Positions 44,657-58,929 are shown, counted from the first letter of the stretch. The stretch: DNA of 64,000 bases from Plasmopara viticola (GCA_001695595.3 MBPM02000020.1:310001-374000); one strand, 5' to 3'. Notes: generated by a model not told the origin, from the letters alone. Program-made: numbers and translations.

Positions 44657-47600
44657 GCGCGTCAAGTGGAAAAGCAGTTGTTTTCGGTGGTCGATAAGGG
44701 CAAAAAATGCCGCTTTTTATCTATAGCCACCGTCAGAATTCAGACCGGATGGGGTGAACACACGATATTGACACACAATACGCTGTGTCATCAGGTAACG
44801 TTCATTGATGCAACATTAATGCGAGCTCATGATGCCAACTTTCCCGGAACGACAAATCCTGCATGATGCTAAAGCCATCATTTCTGGGCTTGTCACTGAC
44901 TTTTGTGTTCGAGACAGCGAATAGTGGCGGCTTACTTATGTTTTGATTTGTTGACCAGTGCAACGGTACCTGCACAAACGCCTATTTCAAAGAAGGGCGT
45001 GTTGCTTCACAACATTTATAGGGAGACTATGTAATGTGAGCTGGATTTAATAAATGAAAATGACTCAGATCAAAAAAGCAAGTCAGATTTAGCACTCGAA
45101 GCGCTAAATACGCCTACCAACATGCAATGAAAGCCCTTTGTGATGCACAAGAGCTATCAATATACCCCCGTTGTCTAGCCGTCTGGTCACACAGCCTTTT
45201 CAGCCATTACGGTATTTCGCCTAATTATGCTTTTCATAAGTGTTATGAGAGCCGTTTATCGGCTTTGAAGCCTCCTTTAAATTACATGAGGCAAGGATTT
45301 GGGGTCATCTGGACAAAAACAATAGCGTCAGCATCGACAAGAGTGTGTTTGCGGCAGAAGGAAATAAAGTCTTCAGCTAATTTTTTAGCAGCCATGGGGT
45401 CTGCGTATGACCAAAAAAATAAAATTCTCAGACCCATCTTACGTCTCGATCTTAGTTTTTTCCTAGGATTTGGCTAAACCTAGCAATATATTAGCATAAG
45501 GACAATGCTGGCTAGTTGGACCTTGCAAATTTACGGTCCGTTTTCTCGAAAAAATACATCAGGGTAGCTGGAAAAAGAAACACCGGGATGAGTTGACAGC
45601 ATCAAGAAAAACCTTCAGCAGACTCATATTCTTGCTTTGCCGAACGATGCAAGCCGTTTAGCATTGTTTGCGATGCCATCGGTTGTGTTTTACTGCAACT
45701 AGATAAGAACGGACTTGAGCAAGTCATATGGCAGTCGAGGCAGCTAAGGGCTGTTGCACAACTATGCCGTTTATGACAAGATCTTACTCGCCGTGAAATA
45801 CACACCGGTGATGCTGTAGAGAATATTACATCTTGGAACCTCGCATCTTTGAGATGACAATTAAATAGCTTTTTGTTCCATCCAATTGATTTTTTCTTCA
45901 TATAATATCAATTTTGCGCTAAGTACAACTTCAGCAAGCTCAATGGGCTTGCCGACACGCTTTCGTACTAATAAGGCTAGAGTTGGCTACAGGACGAAAA
46001 AAATCGTCAGACAGACGCGACAGATACTAGTTCGGTGAGACGATTTATTACGTAAAGATGCTATAGTTGCCCCGATAGCGGCCGCACTTGCATCGCTATG
46101 AGGGGGGGTAGGCAGTTTGGTTCACTAAAGAATAGATCCAGCACAATAAGCCATACTAGTTGCTTCAAGCAACAAATGTCCAGAGTACAATACATTTTTT
46201 GAGTTGCGCGACCATCGCCAGACTGATGGTCGGGTAGGACTTGTCGACACCTTGCTTGAAGACACGTTGCAGAGTGTGTGCTTGGTGACAAGCTGTAAAT
46301 GATTGTGTCTACTATCAACAATGCGGTTTACGCATCTACGAGCGACACAAATGCTCCTGAGACATATTGGAGATAGGCTTCTTCTTTGGATCTCAAAATT
46401 TGGATTTGTTTCCAGACAAGATTATTTCACTCGAGCTTACTACGAATCTTATGAAATGCAAAGTCTAACGTACCGAGTAGGGTAACTGTATACAACGTGA
46501 TCGATTCAAGCCTATCGTCCAAAGCGATTTTCTGATGCAGTTCAAAGACCTTACGCTTGACGCTCGGTGGTCGATCCGACGTTAAACCTCATTTTTCACA
46601 TGTCTAGATTCTTCCTAAGGGTCTCAATAGTACGAGAACTTCCTATAAAAGCCGTGCCATGATCGCTGAAGCCTGCTTCAAGCGCACTCAAGCGCGTATG
46701 GCTACATGCCGAGGCATGAGAAGATATCTTTGGAAGTCCTTGTAAACCAGCACCAGCTCCACTTTGATCTGTATAGAGCAGCAGAAGCTAGACGTTTTTG
46801 TGTACACTAAACATTCCTCGTAAAGTGACGCGGTACATATGCTTTGCTATACAAGGTTTGTAGTAATCGTTGGTCCGTCTTCGGCAAAACTAGTTGAAGG
46901 CCGTTGCAATCTGAATTAAAGCTAAAGCGTTTATCGTGATTAAGACACGGTCGCTTTTCTGCACGTTGGGGTATTGTAGAAGTAATTGGAACCTGTGTTA
47001 TAGATTTTCAATCATAGTGCGCAAATAAGCATTTATCTTAAAGCCGAGACATCCCTTAGGTGGATTGTCTTCGACACCCCCGTTAAAAGTCGCAATTTTA
47101 GATCGCGAACAGATTTTAATTCGCCCAATGTGGTCAGATTTCAACTTCTAATGCTCCTAAAATTCATATATCCCCGAATAGGCTCTTTGGGTGAGCCGTG
47201 AAGTTGAAGGGCTGGCTGCCCGCACAAATGCCACAAATTGATAAGTTTTTGCTCCTTTAGTCTTATGCCTGATATATAGACACTATCAACCGCCGTATGG
47301 CCACCTGCACTTGCCTTACCAACAAATATATATAGAAGAAAGTTCATCTGCTTGCTTTGGAAAATTGGTCTATAAGATGATTCTAAAATCTGTTATCAAA
47401 CGGGTCAATTCGAGTCCTATACTAGCTTTTTTGCTATCAAAGTGGTGATTCTAGTAAGCACGTTGCAAGGTTGAACATGGGCTAAGCGCTGCGAAAAGTT
47501 GCTGGGGGCACCTCGGGACTTACATGATACTTTAATTTCGGGGATCTTTTACCTGTTAGAACGCCCCAAGGGCACTTCGAGGCTCATAAAAAACTTGAAG

Positions 47601-49899
47601 CTTCGTGGGTCGCAATAACCTTCGAAACGATTAACATAATACATTTGTGAATGCTGATGTACGCCGACCCATGCCATTCCTAAGCTTGATGAATGGATCT
47701 TCACGTTGTTCGTTATACCGAATTTATCAACTTTAGTGGTTCTTTTCAATATTTTAATTTAACGGATCTATATGAATATTGTCTTATAAGCCTATCCAAA
47801 AATTGCTCATGTTTATTTTAGGCCGAAGCTCTATATTTCTTGGCTCTACTGTATTTTTTAAGCCAAACAAGATTCTTTTTTTTTAAAGTGAGAAATACTT
47901 TTAATTAGGGTTATAATATATAAGGCCTTTCATTCCTCTCACTTACTTATCGCAGAAGCATTTTCTTTAAGAATTTGGAGACCTTTGTTGTGTCTTGGTC
48001 ACTTTATGTGAATTGCTTCAGAGCCAGCAGATCCGAAGTCTGTATTTTGCTGAGTGCAAACGCACCATTTACAGCTTATCGTTCCATGAATGTAGCGCCT
48101 CAGCCCATCTTGTGTTCTGTACATTCGAGCATCAGCAAAAGGGTTTCTAAAGGCTGCAACATCGTTTTCAAAATGCTGTCAGAGAAAACTAGTGTTTGCG
48201 AGCTATAAATGTTAGATATAATATCCAAGACCAGCCTTGATGTTTGATGAATGATTTCCTGGCTGACTACGCCCGTATAATCTTTTACTTTCGGCGAGTC
48301 AATGACAGAGTCAAAGCTTTGAGCTCCTAACAGTCTGCCGGTTATTAAAGACTCTATAAAAGAGCTAGCATTGAGCCTCTTCATCTAATTCTAATGGGTC
48401 TTATAGACTTTAATATACTTGGGTACTTGCGTATACATGTGAGTCCACCAGTATGCTGAGAAAAAGTTTCCGACCTAGATGATCAATTGTTTAAGCAACT
48501 TGTACCTTTAGAAGTATATCGTTCTCCAGGTCAATTCCAGTTAAAACAACGGCTTGGGGTGAAGTTATCGTGTAGTTTACCACTCGCGCACTCGTTACTA
48601 TGTAAGTGCGATGCAACTAAGACTATAACCGAGGATTAAGACATTTCATCTTTAGCAATTCGCATTCCTGGTGCGGGCTTTCTCTGCTACACTCAACATT
48701 TCACTCAATAGAACAGACAGGAGGCTATAGAGGCCCACCTATCCTGTACGTACTTCGGCAAATAGTCGTCTAGGCTGAGCTACTACCTATTTTTTTTTTG
48801 ACCCGTAACATACGCCAAGAAAAAGATCTTTACTTTCTGCTCGGACCTCAATGCTTTTTACGACTCAATAAAGAATTCTATCTTTTATAACCCGAAAACG
48901 CATTTGTTGAATCTACATATGTCTTCTTGGTCTACATGACTATCAATAGCCTGCTTTAATTAATTGTTATGGGCTTTTGGAGCCGACAGATTCCTACAAA
49001 GCAGCTACCGACAAATAAAATGTCAAAATAGGTCCAGGGAAAAAATCGCGATGGTGAAAGCAACTGTGTGACTTGACTAGACATTTTATAACCCTTATAA
49101 CATTGTATGCGCAAAACACACGTCCATTCGACTCTAAATCCGAACTCGATAGTAGCCGCCAAAGATCCGAGACACTTTACACCATGCACCCGGTCATGTT
49201 GTTAAACGCCAAGTCCCCCTTCAGAAAGGATGTTTTATCTGACTCCGTTGCTTTGATCACTTTATTGTAAACATGAACTAGCTAATGCCTTCTTGTTGAT
49301 TGATTTCTAACACAGAAAGTCGATGATGAGTGTGGTGCCGCATTATATCAGTTTTTGCCCAATCAGCGTAAAAGATGCCCGTATTGCTCTTCCTGCAGTG
49401 GTGACTGCCTTCTTTGTATCTTTTACACGAGTAAATTTCTTTATCAATCTGGGAAAATCGTGGTCGAATTCCTCTTGAATACTAAACATTATCTAAGCTA
49501 AGACGTGATGCATACTGTCTATAAAGCTAATGCAAGTTGGCTTCGTCCAAAACAAATAGTTGATATATCCTCAAGGCCATTATCTTATAGAGAGCACATT
49601 CAAGATAGATTCGGCTTTAGCTTTAGTCATGAAAAAAGTAGCTATGGATGATTGAGGCTGGATAGCTCTCATATACCTCCTATTAGCTATCTTGTCGCGT
49701 GATGCAAGAACCTGTTAAGCCCCGCGAAATATTTCCTTATGTCAGCCCTCTTGCGGGACATTGCAACCCGCAGCTGTTGGTGCTATGCGATCCACAGATC
49801 AAGCGCTATACCTAGACTATTTAGCACTTGGTCTTCCCGCGAAATTAAAACTATCCTGAAAAAAGAATACAGAAACGTCGTCACGTCTTCCTTCTTTGA
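44657..49899. other. gene-poor region, no supported gene
   Basis: About 5.2 kb with frames no longer than about 116 codons and no recognisable protein. The block near 47895-48030 is a diverged partner of one near 28985-29100. Confidence 0.45.
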
Positions 49900-50370
49900 A
49901 TCTTGAAATGTTTCATTCTTTATTTCTGCCGTATACCTACTCTGACGTTTATTACAAGAAGCCGAAGGGATGTAAGCCCTGTTGCGCGAAGTAGTAAGGC
50001 TAGCACCTATGGGCTTACCGTGCTAATTGATCGAAGATTTGGACATTCTAGCCACGACATACCCAGGATTAAGTCATTCTCGTCTTTGTTAAGTAAAAGC
50101 AGTGCCGCTTTGGGTATTTTTTTTGCTAGTCCAATGTTGTCTCCGAGACATCGACAGTAAAGGCATTAGCCAGCCTAGCCGAAACTTAAATGGTTTCGCT
50201 GCACTCTTCGGGCGCATCGGTCCATCAATTTTTGTTGGCCACAACCGTTTGCCGGCATGCGAAGTCCTCCGACGCACCGGTAGATGACGGTGATTAAGAA
50301 AAATATCTGACGAGGCATGAGATCTAGCCTTGTACATTTGCGCGTATAGCCATGTGCCAACCGACAACTG
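49900..50370 (-). pseudogene. Ty3/gypsy protease fragment
   Basis: On the minus strand, ANAFTVDVSETTLD (near 50135) and, in another frame, NKDENDLILGMSWLECPNLR (about 50020-50085) match the second half of a retroviral-type aspartic protease, where a D-x-I-L-G-M-x-W-L motif is usual. The catalytic DSG/DTG part is not recognisable. Frame changes show that it is dead. Neighbouring gag or RT was not found. Confidence 0.45.
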
Positions 50371-51449
50371 CTTCCCTTTTTAGAAGATCTGGCAAGCTCT
50401 TAGGCATATACTTTCTATGGTGTGTATCAACCAATTGCCCGTCTTGAGAAATAATTCAATCTCGGCATAATGCCTCACCTTTACTGGCTAGCTCTGAGGG
50501 TGCGATGTCTGAGAGCGACCAATCACTTAAGCAGCACGAAAGTCTATTTGTCGGTCCACGTAGAATAATCGCAAATTTTGTGTCTATGCTTGACATAACC
50601 AAAGCAGCAGATGTTGCAACCCTTGGCAGCGCTTCGGTATATTAGGTCTATACCCGAGTCAGTAAGCCCATGGACTTAACTATTTAAGATCTAATGAAAC
50701 AAGAAGCTACCAATCTACAGCATTGCATTGGGGCGAGCTCTCCTGTGGCTGTGATTCTCATTAAGAGCGAGAGCAACTGTATTTGTTTCTTTTATCTTCT
50801 GCACTTCGAAGAGCTGCACTTTAAAGAGTTGAAGGCTAAGCGGTCTTACCCTTAGACTGTCAATGAAACGAATCACCTCGAACCGCTTGAAAAGTGGCTT
50901 CCTAGTGATAGAGGTCATCAATTACCTTGATTAATGGATATGATGATAAAATTTCACCTTGCTCGCATGCAAAAGTGCATAAACGCTAGCAGAGCTCGAC
51001 CAAAGAAATGTCGTTCTATGCTGTTCTTTTGTACGTTTTCAATCAAAAGTCCGCTTAGCTTAAGCCTGGCTCCTCAGAAAGGAAAGTGCAAACGTTATGC
51101 GCATCTGATCGTCTGCAATCGTGGCCGCTTAAGTCACCATCTCTCAACCGACCATGTGGCTCAAGTGCCAAGTTGCTCAACCCGGAGCGTTCCTTGCCTC
51201 ATACGACCTGAAAGTGGGCGGAAAAGCTACATTTAAATCGTCTTCCTTCTGCATTTAACATCATTACCTTAAAACTTGTGTCTGCCTTGCCAGACCGCAC
51301 ATATATGCTTGTGCGATAAATAAGTGGGTTTGTTGTTCCACTGACCAAAAAACCCTTATATTTAAGGAGGGCCCGAACCGGGTAGAATAATGAACACTAG
51401 ACCCAGCGCTTGTTTTCTTAGCTAAAACGCTAGTGGTCATTTCTTTTTT
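50371..51449. other. gene-poor region, no supported gene
   Basis: Short frames only (for example 50934-51236 on the plus strand), with no domain. Confidence 0.45.
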
Positions 51450-51920
51450 TTGGAAAAGAAGGTAAAAGCCTTAAGCTCCACTGGCTCAGACCCCACAATA
51501 GACGCTACCGCCAAGACAACCAAAGACTGTGGCATTAAAGCTACCGAGCGTAGACTTTGCTCGTAGAGATTGTGAATCTTGTCGTGTTTTGGCTGCTTGA
51601 CGGCTTATGGCTTAGAGCGTAGACTTTGCTCCTGAAGGTCAAACGCCGTGAAGCGCTATAACTGCTTGGCAGCAGGAAGTACATAAAACCTAGCCGCCTC
51701 CTTGGACACATAAAAGCCAGTATGTCTTCCGAGCAGTGCGATCTGCCCATAAGGCAGATGGGGAGATTGGTTCATCTATTTGATTGCTTTGTAATGGTTA
51801 AATTCATTTGCGTAGGCATAAGATAAACTACCAAGTGCTCCCATGTGCTACAGGGCTCTGTGCTCCTCAAAAGGAGAAAGTGTTTAAGAAGATATACGAT
51901 CTTCTGGTAATCGACTTTTT
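51450..51920. repeat. dispersed repeat, copy 2, with internal duplication
   Basis: Shares the block order of 32641-32990 (CCCCACAATAGACGCTACCG, CAACCAAAGACTG, GCGTAGACTTTGCTC, GCTGCTTGACGGC). Within it, GAGCGTAGACTTTGCTC occurs twice (51546-51562 and 51615-51631), about 69 bp apart. Confidence 0.5.
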
Positions 51921-53050
51921 GAGACTTCTGGTCATGAGAGGTTGAATTTTGTCATAAAAGGCAAATCAAAGACTGATGTATGCGTCTTTGGTCGTACCTT
52001 ACATTCTCTATACAACTGAGGCAGGGGCTTTATAGCTGTCTCTTGACATAATCAAAATGCAAGCCAGTATAAGTACCAATTGGATTTCTCTCTGCACCAG
52101 CCACGCTTTCAAAGACTATCTTGAGATAGAAGCCGAATCTTAACATAGAAACGCGACTCTATGTAACGGCCCATTACAAAAAGAAGACACAATTTTCATG
52201 GTTGATGTCAAAGAAAGTACGAAGATTGATGCGTTTCAAAATGATTGTATAAGCCTGGAGTGAATAAAGAACACTCAAGTTACAAATGCTTATCATCGTA
52301 GCATACTTATGAAATCTGTCTAAGTGCGATGTCCGCTCGGTACTTGTAATTTATTGTCAATATTCAATAATTTAGATCATTTAGCTTCGTGCGCAAGGCT
52401 TCTTTCTACCATGACGTGTATATGAGGTAAGAACATGTAATTGTAAAAATAGGAAGTCTACACTGCATATTATTTGTCTTCCTCTGCTGGGCAATCATTT
52501 AATCTAAAGCCAAAAACACGTTGACACTACCAAACAATCATTTTTGTGTTTTTGGCAAGTATTTTTGTAATTGCAGTTCGCACATGACGGCGTCAAATGT
52601 GCAATTTAAATGTCGATGTTTGTATGGTAACACACGAATTGGTTAAAAATCGAGACACATATAGGCCTAGTACAGCTTTGGTCACTATTTCGGCTTATCT
52701 GCTTTAATCATCAAAAGCTTAAATACCATTTTATAAATTCAATTTAGGTAAGAACTTAGGTTTTGATGTAAAAACCTGAAGCGCCGTAATTAGCAAATCC
52801 AAGAGCTTTTAAAAGGCTCATAAGACCACTCTATCCTTTTCTATAAAAGCGTAGACTGTAAAACAAAATTTGATCATTTCGCTTTTATTCTCGAAGTTCT
52901 ATTTAGGTTTGGTAAATTATACAAAGAGCGCTGAGAGTTTCAGTAAGTATAAGGCTGAGCGCACATCTTCAAATCCAAGACCTCGTCAACAGAGCCATAT
53001 AGGTTCTCCTGAAGATATGAGCCAAGGTCGCGCTTAAGATAACGAGCGCC
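51921..53050. other. intergenic, no gene seen
   Basis: AT-rich sequence upstream of the gag of element E2. The 5' LTR of E2 should lie here, but I could not recognise one. Confidence 0.45.
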
Positions 53051-53061
53051 GAACCCGCAAG

Positions 53062-56000
53062 ATGCGGGATGCCAATGGCGAAGCGGACTTACTCGCTCTG
53101 GAAAATGTAAATTTCTCTGCAGCGCCACGACAAGACACACTATCTATACAGCAACTACTGTTGTATCTAACTCAGCAGCAACAGCAATATCCAACTCAGG
53201 TCCAAGCCCAAATGCAAGTCCAAATGCAGCAGGCTAATAAGTGCTTCGAGTATTTCGTTGCAACAAGAGGCGAGCAGAAAAAAGGGATATTTCTTTTTAT
53301 AAAGGGAGGCTTGGCAAAAATATATACTTACAGATCTTCGCAAGGGAGCCGTACTACGCCAACAAGCGCCACTTGATGACAAGAGAGTCGTCAGACTTTG
53401 TGACGCTTATTTTAAATAAATTAGGCAAATCCGTACTGAGTTGGTGCCGTATCTTTATCTCCTACTGCGAGCGCATGAACGTGTACAAAGTATGGGCCTT
53501 GTTCAAACTTAATTACGCACACGATTCAGGCCTAGAGCGGATGCTTCACCTAATCAAAGGGAAACTATCCATGAATTCGTCTCTAACTTTCAAAAATAAA
53601 TGTCCCAAACTGAATTGGAAATCAGTGAAATAAAAAAGCGGTTCCTTTTCCCGAATGGAGAACGGGAAAAAACCGCAAAGAAGATATAGAAAGAGGTTCC
53701 GATACCAGAAGGCACCTCCAACTTCGACTTTGCCCATTACTCGGGCAGGCTAAGTCGTATATCGACCAAGTCATTCAAGACGATGGCTACAGAATTAGGC
53801 AATCAAGCGAACAAATCACGAATTCAGATATGAAAGCGTTTTGAAAAGTGGAAGGACAAGAATGGCGAAAGGATTAAATTGGCAATATGTGATATTTGTG
53901 GTGTTGTCGGCAACATATCGCCGCAATGTACCGCTCCTAGCGTAAGAAATCAAATTGCTATACTAGGAGTGCACTATGTGCTATCCGCGAAGCAGAAGTC
54001 TAAGCTTTCAACGACGTTGGTAAAGAAAGACCTAATATCGTCTTCATCCACAATGGATGCAGGCTTAACGTTGTATCTGATGACCTGGTGACGCGACTTG
54101 AAATTAAAGTGATAAAGGGCGAGATGATGCAAGTCGACCTAAATTACGATTAGGTTGTTCACCGCCCCCGACGAACAATTTACATGAACTTGCAGATACC
54201 TGGTTTTCCTATCACGTCGAGAAAATTCTAAGTCATACCAGTTTCCAAAATTAAGGATGTTATCATTGGCAAGATGTGGCTTCGTGAACAAAATCCAGAT
54301 GTCAACTGGACTACAGGGAGCATCTCCTCGCATCAACACAAAGCGCCACACGGCAACTCGGCTAAAACCGCATAGTCAACGTCCGTCCAGATAGACTACT
54401 GGACAACGCAAGGCTCTAATCAGTCAAAGCCGCAAGATTTTTTATCACTATCGACAACACGCCCGCCATGGATGACGCAGCTAATTTCTTCTCACCAGTT
54501 TCCGAGAAAATTGCGTCACGACAAAGACTTCAAAGCTGTCTTTGTCGTCAACCCTCTTGATTTTGAAAACGCTGAACGCTTTCAAAAATAAGGGTGGGAA
54601 TCGCACCAAAGAAGTGGTCCAAGCAGGCATTTTTCGACCAAGTACGTCTGCCTTTTCGGCGCCAACGATTGGTGTCCAGAAGCCTGTAGACTGGCAAAAG
54701 GTGCGCGATTATCGTCAGCAAAATCGATCGACGATCTTGCAGGCGAAAATGATGCCGTGGAAGGAAGGCACTTCTGACGTCACGTCCGAAAGTCATTAAG
54801 TTTCGAGCATGGACCCACTTCAGATTAACTATCAGGTTAAATTGGGTAAATCAGATATCCCATTTACTGCTTTCTCAATCCCAGATGGTCTATTTGAATA
54901 TCTTGTCGCTCCTATGGGACTGAGCGGATGCCCGGGTACGTTTAATGGCTTTGCAAAAAGTGTTTCGAGATTCAAAGGATGTGATGAAAATCTACTTTGA
55001 CTACATTTCGTGTTCACACAAAGTGAAAATGGCGCAGACCACGTAACAGCCTTAAACCGAGTAATAAACGGTGTGAAGAACAGCAATTTTACATCAACTT
55101 GTCAAAGTGCCAGATCTGCGTGGATGAGATCCCATGCCTAAGAGACTTTGTCAGACAAAATGGCGTCCGAATGGACCCCGACAAGATTAAGATCATCGCA
55201 GAATGGCCTGTGCCCACGATAAAGAAGCAAATAAAGTGCTTCTTAGGCACAACAGTCTATGTCTTAAGGTTTTGCAAGGACTTTGCGCAATCTGCAGGAC
55301 CACTTCACGACAGTTTTAGAAAACGTCCTCAAGAAGCGATCGAGCTCTTGGATGATCAGCTACACTGCTTCACCGAACTCAAGCGTCGCTTGGCGCTTCT
55401 ACCTGTTTTAAGTCCCCAAAACTTTTCGAAACCATTTGGTATACGAACGGAAGCCTCAAAGTGTGCGATAGGGGAAGTCTTCTTGAAAAATAGGAGAGCA
55501 AGACCATCCCATTGCTTTCACTGGTCGAAAGATAAAGCTATTCGAGTTGAAGTGCCTTGTTCGTGAGAAAGAGCCACAAGTATGACGTGTGAATCTTCTC
55601 GATCAGCTATATAAGGTCGAAACAGATCAGAAAAGTACTGAGATAATATTCATGCAGAAGACTACAAATCGCAGAAGAGCTCGATGGTTGCTAGATTCCA
55701 GCCTTTATTCATGTGAATTTTCGGTGCAATTGACACCGTGGCTGATGCACAGTCATGCAGCAAAGAATTCGATAGTAAAGCTGCCCAAGTTGGCTTGCAA
55801 GACCATAATGAAGCGGCTAAGGACCGCGAGATTGTGGCGACAATCAGGACGAACAAGGTCACAGTTGCTCAATCTGCGAAGACAATGCACGCGTAAAATA
55901 GAGACCTCCAGTACGTCATCAAGAAGCAGAAAAGCGGAGATGATGTGCCAAAGTAATCATTACAGGATGATTCTTTGTTTATCAAACTGGTGACGATAAG

Positions 56001-57334
56001 ACGCCACCACCGTATATTCCAGACGACGAGGATCTAAAAAATCGCGTCATTTTTTAGAACCATGATCCTGTGTCGGCAGGCCACCCAGAATTTTACAGGA
56101 TATATCTGGCCGCGCGTCAAAAGCAGTGCTGGCCAAAATGACGAAGTACATTTAATGCTATGTCGGCACATGCGAAATGTGTCAGCGCAACAAGGCTAGG
56201 CAGACTAGACCGCCAAAGTTACTTCAGTCCTTAGATATTTTAAGAGGCACATGGGTGGATACTTCAATGTAAATTATCGTGTCTTTACCGGAAATCAAAA
56301 GTGCTTTGATGCCGTCATTGTAATCGTTGATCGCTTTACAAAAACGGTCATGTTCATCGATACAAAACAACGGACGGATCTGCAGAAATTGCAAAGGTCT
56401 TCATGCAGAAATGTATGTAGGACTATGGCATACCAAATACCATTGTGTCCGACCGAGCCACTTAGTTTATATTCAAGTTGTGGCAAGCAATCGTGTCTGC
56501 CAACACAGTTTAGCTTCGGCTTATAGAACGCAAATGGATGGGCAAACGACAAGAACTAACCGTCTTTTCGGAGATTACCTCCGAGGTGTCGTCAGCCCAG
56601 CATAAAATGATTAGGATGACTATTCTTATTTGGCTGAGGCCTATAATCGACGCGTACACTCTACAATTGGATCGAAGCAGATCTAGGATATGTTCCTTAT
56701 ATGCCGGATGATGTGGCATCAGATCCAAAATTTCAGAAGCTGGAAAAGTTAGCACAAGAGATTCTATTACGTCAAAAAACGTTACTCAAGGTCGCACAGA
56801 ACCAAATAAAAGAAGCTCAAGAGCGCATGAAGTTCTATTACGACAAGAAAAGGCTTGTCCAAGACCTCCAAGGTGGCGATATGGTGCCACTAGACGGAAA
56901 AAATTTAGATGTCCGTCACAAAAAGCTTGCGCAGTCAAAGAACCTCGCGCCACGATATATCGGCCCATTTCTGATCGTGAAGATAGTTTTGCAAGGTTTT
57001 CATGAGTTAAGATTAGCGAAGGGTTGAAGCTGCACCCAGTGTTTCACACTTTACTTTTGAAGCCGTATTGCAAGGACTTTAAGCGTCGACAAAAGATAAA
57101 TAAAGTCATGTTGACCGATGGCTCCGAGAGACAATTATTTGAAGCCATAATTAGACATCTTAAGGACAAGGGAAACTTACTATATAAAGTTTGTAGGCTA
57201 AGTGGAATCAAAAGGTAGCCACTTGGGAGCACGTAGAGAATCTAAAGCAGTTTTTCGGACTTATCGACCTCTACTAGGAATCCAGAAAGGTGAGCCCTAT
57301 CTTTTAAAGTAGGAATTTTCTTAGAGGGAAATCA
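53062..57334 (+). mobile_element. Ty3/gypsy element E2, decayed gag-PR-RT-RNaseH-IN
   Basis: The full domain order is visible in broken frames. Gag has a Gln-rich tract (53150-53235) and a capsid-like SWCRIFISYCERMNVYKVWA. A CCHC knuckle CDICGVVGNISPQC (53887-53928) has His replaced by Asn. The protease active site is changed to HNG, followed by NVVSDDLVTRLE. RT reads EVVQAGIFRPSTSAFSAPT and SDIPFTAFSIPDGLFEYLVA. Its catalytic motif is YFDY (54993-55004) where YxDD is required. A connection and RNaseH tract (FGIRTEASKCAIGEVFLKN) follows. Integrase (FDAVIVIVDRFTKTVMFIDT) ends in a C-terminal domain (LAPRYIGPFLIV; LKLHPVFHTLLLKPY). It is related to E1 at 9.6-12.8 kb. It has many stops and is incapable of autonomous movement. 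Confidence 0.88.
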
Positions 57335-57760
57335 TGTGACGTAATCGTCGTCACCGGCAGTTTTGCTGGTAATGGCTTTTACGGAAAAGTTTGAAATATT
57401 CCCAAAATACATATGCATTAGTACTTTCTATAGGTATAGGCGATTATACAATTTCGGCCAGAAGGCAATTCGAGATGTCCCACAATCATTGGGAACCATG
57501 AGGGCTTATCGACTAAAAGAAATTTAGGATGTGTAAAAAGCTAGAAGTAACAAAATAAAAAGTATATCTCCAGGATTGTAGCAGTAGATGGCTGAGAGCC
57601 ATTAGTTCGGCTTTAGCAAGGAACTAAATCCTGAGAGTTCTTCAGCCAATATTACTTCTCAACTTACTTCAAGCAACAAATTCTCCTTCTTTTCCACGAC
57701 TTCACCTCGCCCGTCGTCCGACGGCCGACCTTAAACAGCTTCCTCCGCGACCGTAATACA
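57335..57760 (+). repeat. 3' LTR of Ty3/gypsy element E2
   Basis: Starts TGTGACGTAATCGTCGTCAC after a purine-rich tract (TTAGAGGGAAATCA) and ends ...CCGTAATACA (TG...CA). Blocks shared with the E1 LTR include GATGGCTGAGAGCCA and CGTCCGAC.GCCGACCTT. The boundaries are inferred from the comparison. Confidence 0.68.
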
Positions 57761-58612
57761 CTGGGTTTCTTATTCACTACTTTGCCTTTTACCTCGTTGG
57801 CACCGTCGGGTTATGTATGTGTTGACCCTTCGGTATTAATCGAATAAGAATCAAGTAGGATTGCGAGCATTTCTCAAACACCTAAGCTCAGTCTGTTCGG
57901 GTACGATTGTGTGCTAGCAGCGCAATCGAAATCTTAACAATCGGTCTTTCCACACAATTTTACAAGCTCACTGGTTGCAGTACTTGCTGTGCTCTGACAA
58001 ATAAAGCGTATGTCTATAAAAAAAAACTTTGTAGCAAGATTACTCCTTCGCTGTTGTTGTTGTTTTTAAGAGCTTAAAACTTTTAACCACTTGATACCAA
58101 AGTATGGAGAAGCTGCTGAAAATAGTGAAGTATTAAAGCTCTTAAATTTGATTCATGAATTCAGTATTAAGTTATTTTTAAGTCAGAATACTTTGAAGCT
58201 TATATAACAAAAAAGCCACAATATGAAAGACACTGTAACATTACTGGGAATGCAATAATACCGCTTTTTCTACGAGGGTGTAGAACGAAAGCGCAGCGTG
58301 ATCGCATTAGCCGCCGCGTTCTCTAGCACATTTAGCCAGACGTATTTTGTCCCCGATACACTATTTGAGGCATCAAAGTGTCAGCGTTTTGACCAATAAA
58401 GAACTTAAATTAGTATTTCAGGCATTGTCAGTAGGAAAATAATTGAACCAAGTCAGAAATCGAGATATAAAAGACTAAGAGGCAGCTCGTATCAGGCAAT
58501 ACGACAAATTTAGGGAACCTTTTATGGAACAAATAGTTAAATGTATCAGATGCAATAATAACTTGTTGGTGAATTAGATAATTAGTGAAAATGGATCGAA
58601 AGGCACGCACAT
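57761..58612. other. intergenic, no gene seen
   Basis: AT-rich spacer between the E2 LTR and the MULE. No open frame of note. Confidence 0.55.
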
Positions 58613-58620
58613 TTAGTAAT

Positions 58621-58705
58621 GGGAACCGTTAATTTCCACTCACCCTTTTGATAATTTCCACTCAAACCCTTGTTTATTGGTCAAATTCTGTTTAATGTCA
58701 TTGCG
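58621..58705. repeat. left terminal inverted repeat of MULE
   Basis: 85 bp, matching the reverse complement of 60913-60997 at 79 of 85 positions. Confidence 0.92.
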
Positions 58706-58929
58706 CCACAAATTTTTGGTTCACCGTGATACGTACTTTTCGCCCGCCAGCCATTTGCTCGAGCTGTTATACTGGTAACCATCGTAATACGGCAGGGTAA
58801 CTACTGCTAAATCGGTGCAGTACATTTTGGATATATGCATGACAAAGAAAGACCTCTAATTATTGATATAGCTACCAAGCGATGGTGATGCAGACTACAG
58901 CAACAACTCTATAAAAGCCACTATTCTGA

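Noticed and set aside
44254..44697. 147-codon plus-strand gene
   Set aside because: No domain, part of it is formed by a hairpin, and the surroundings are decayed DNA.
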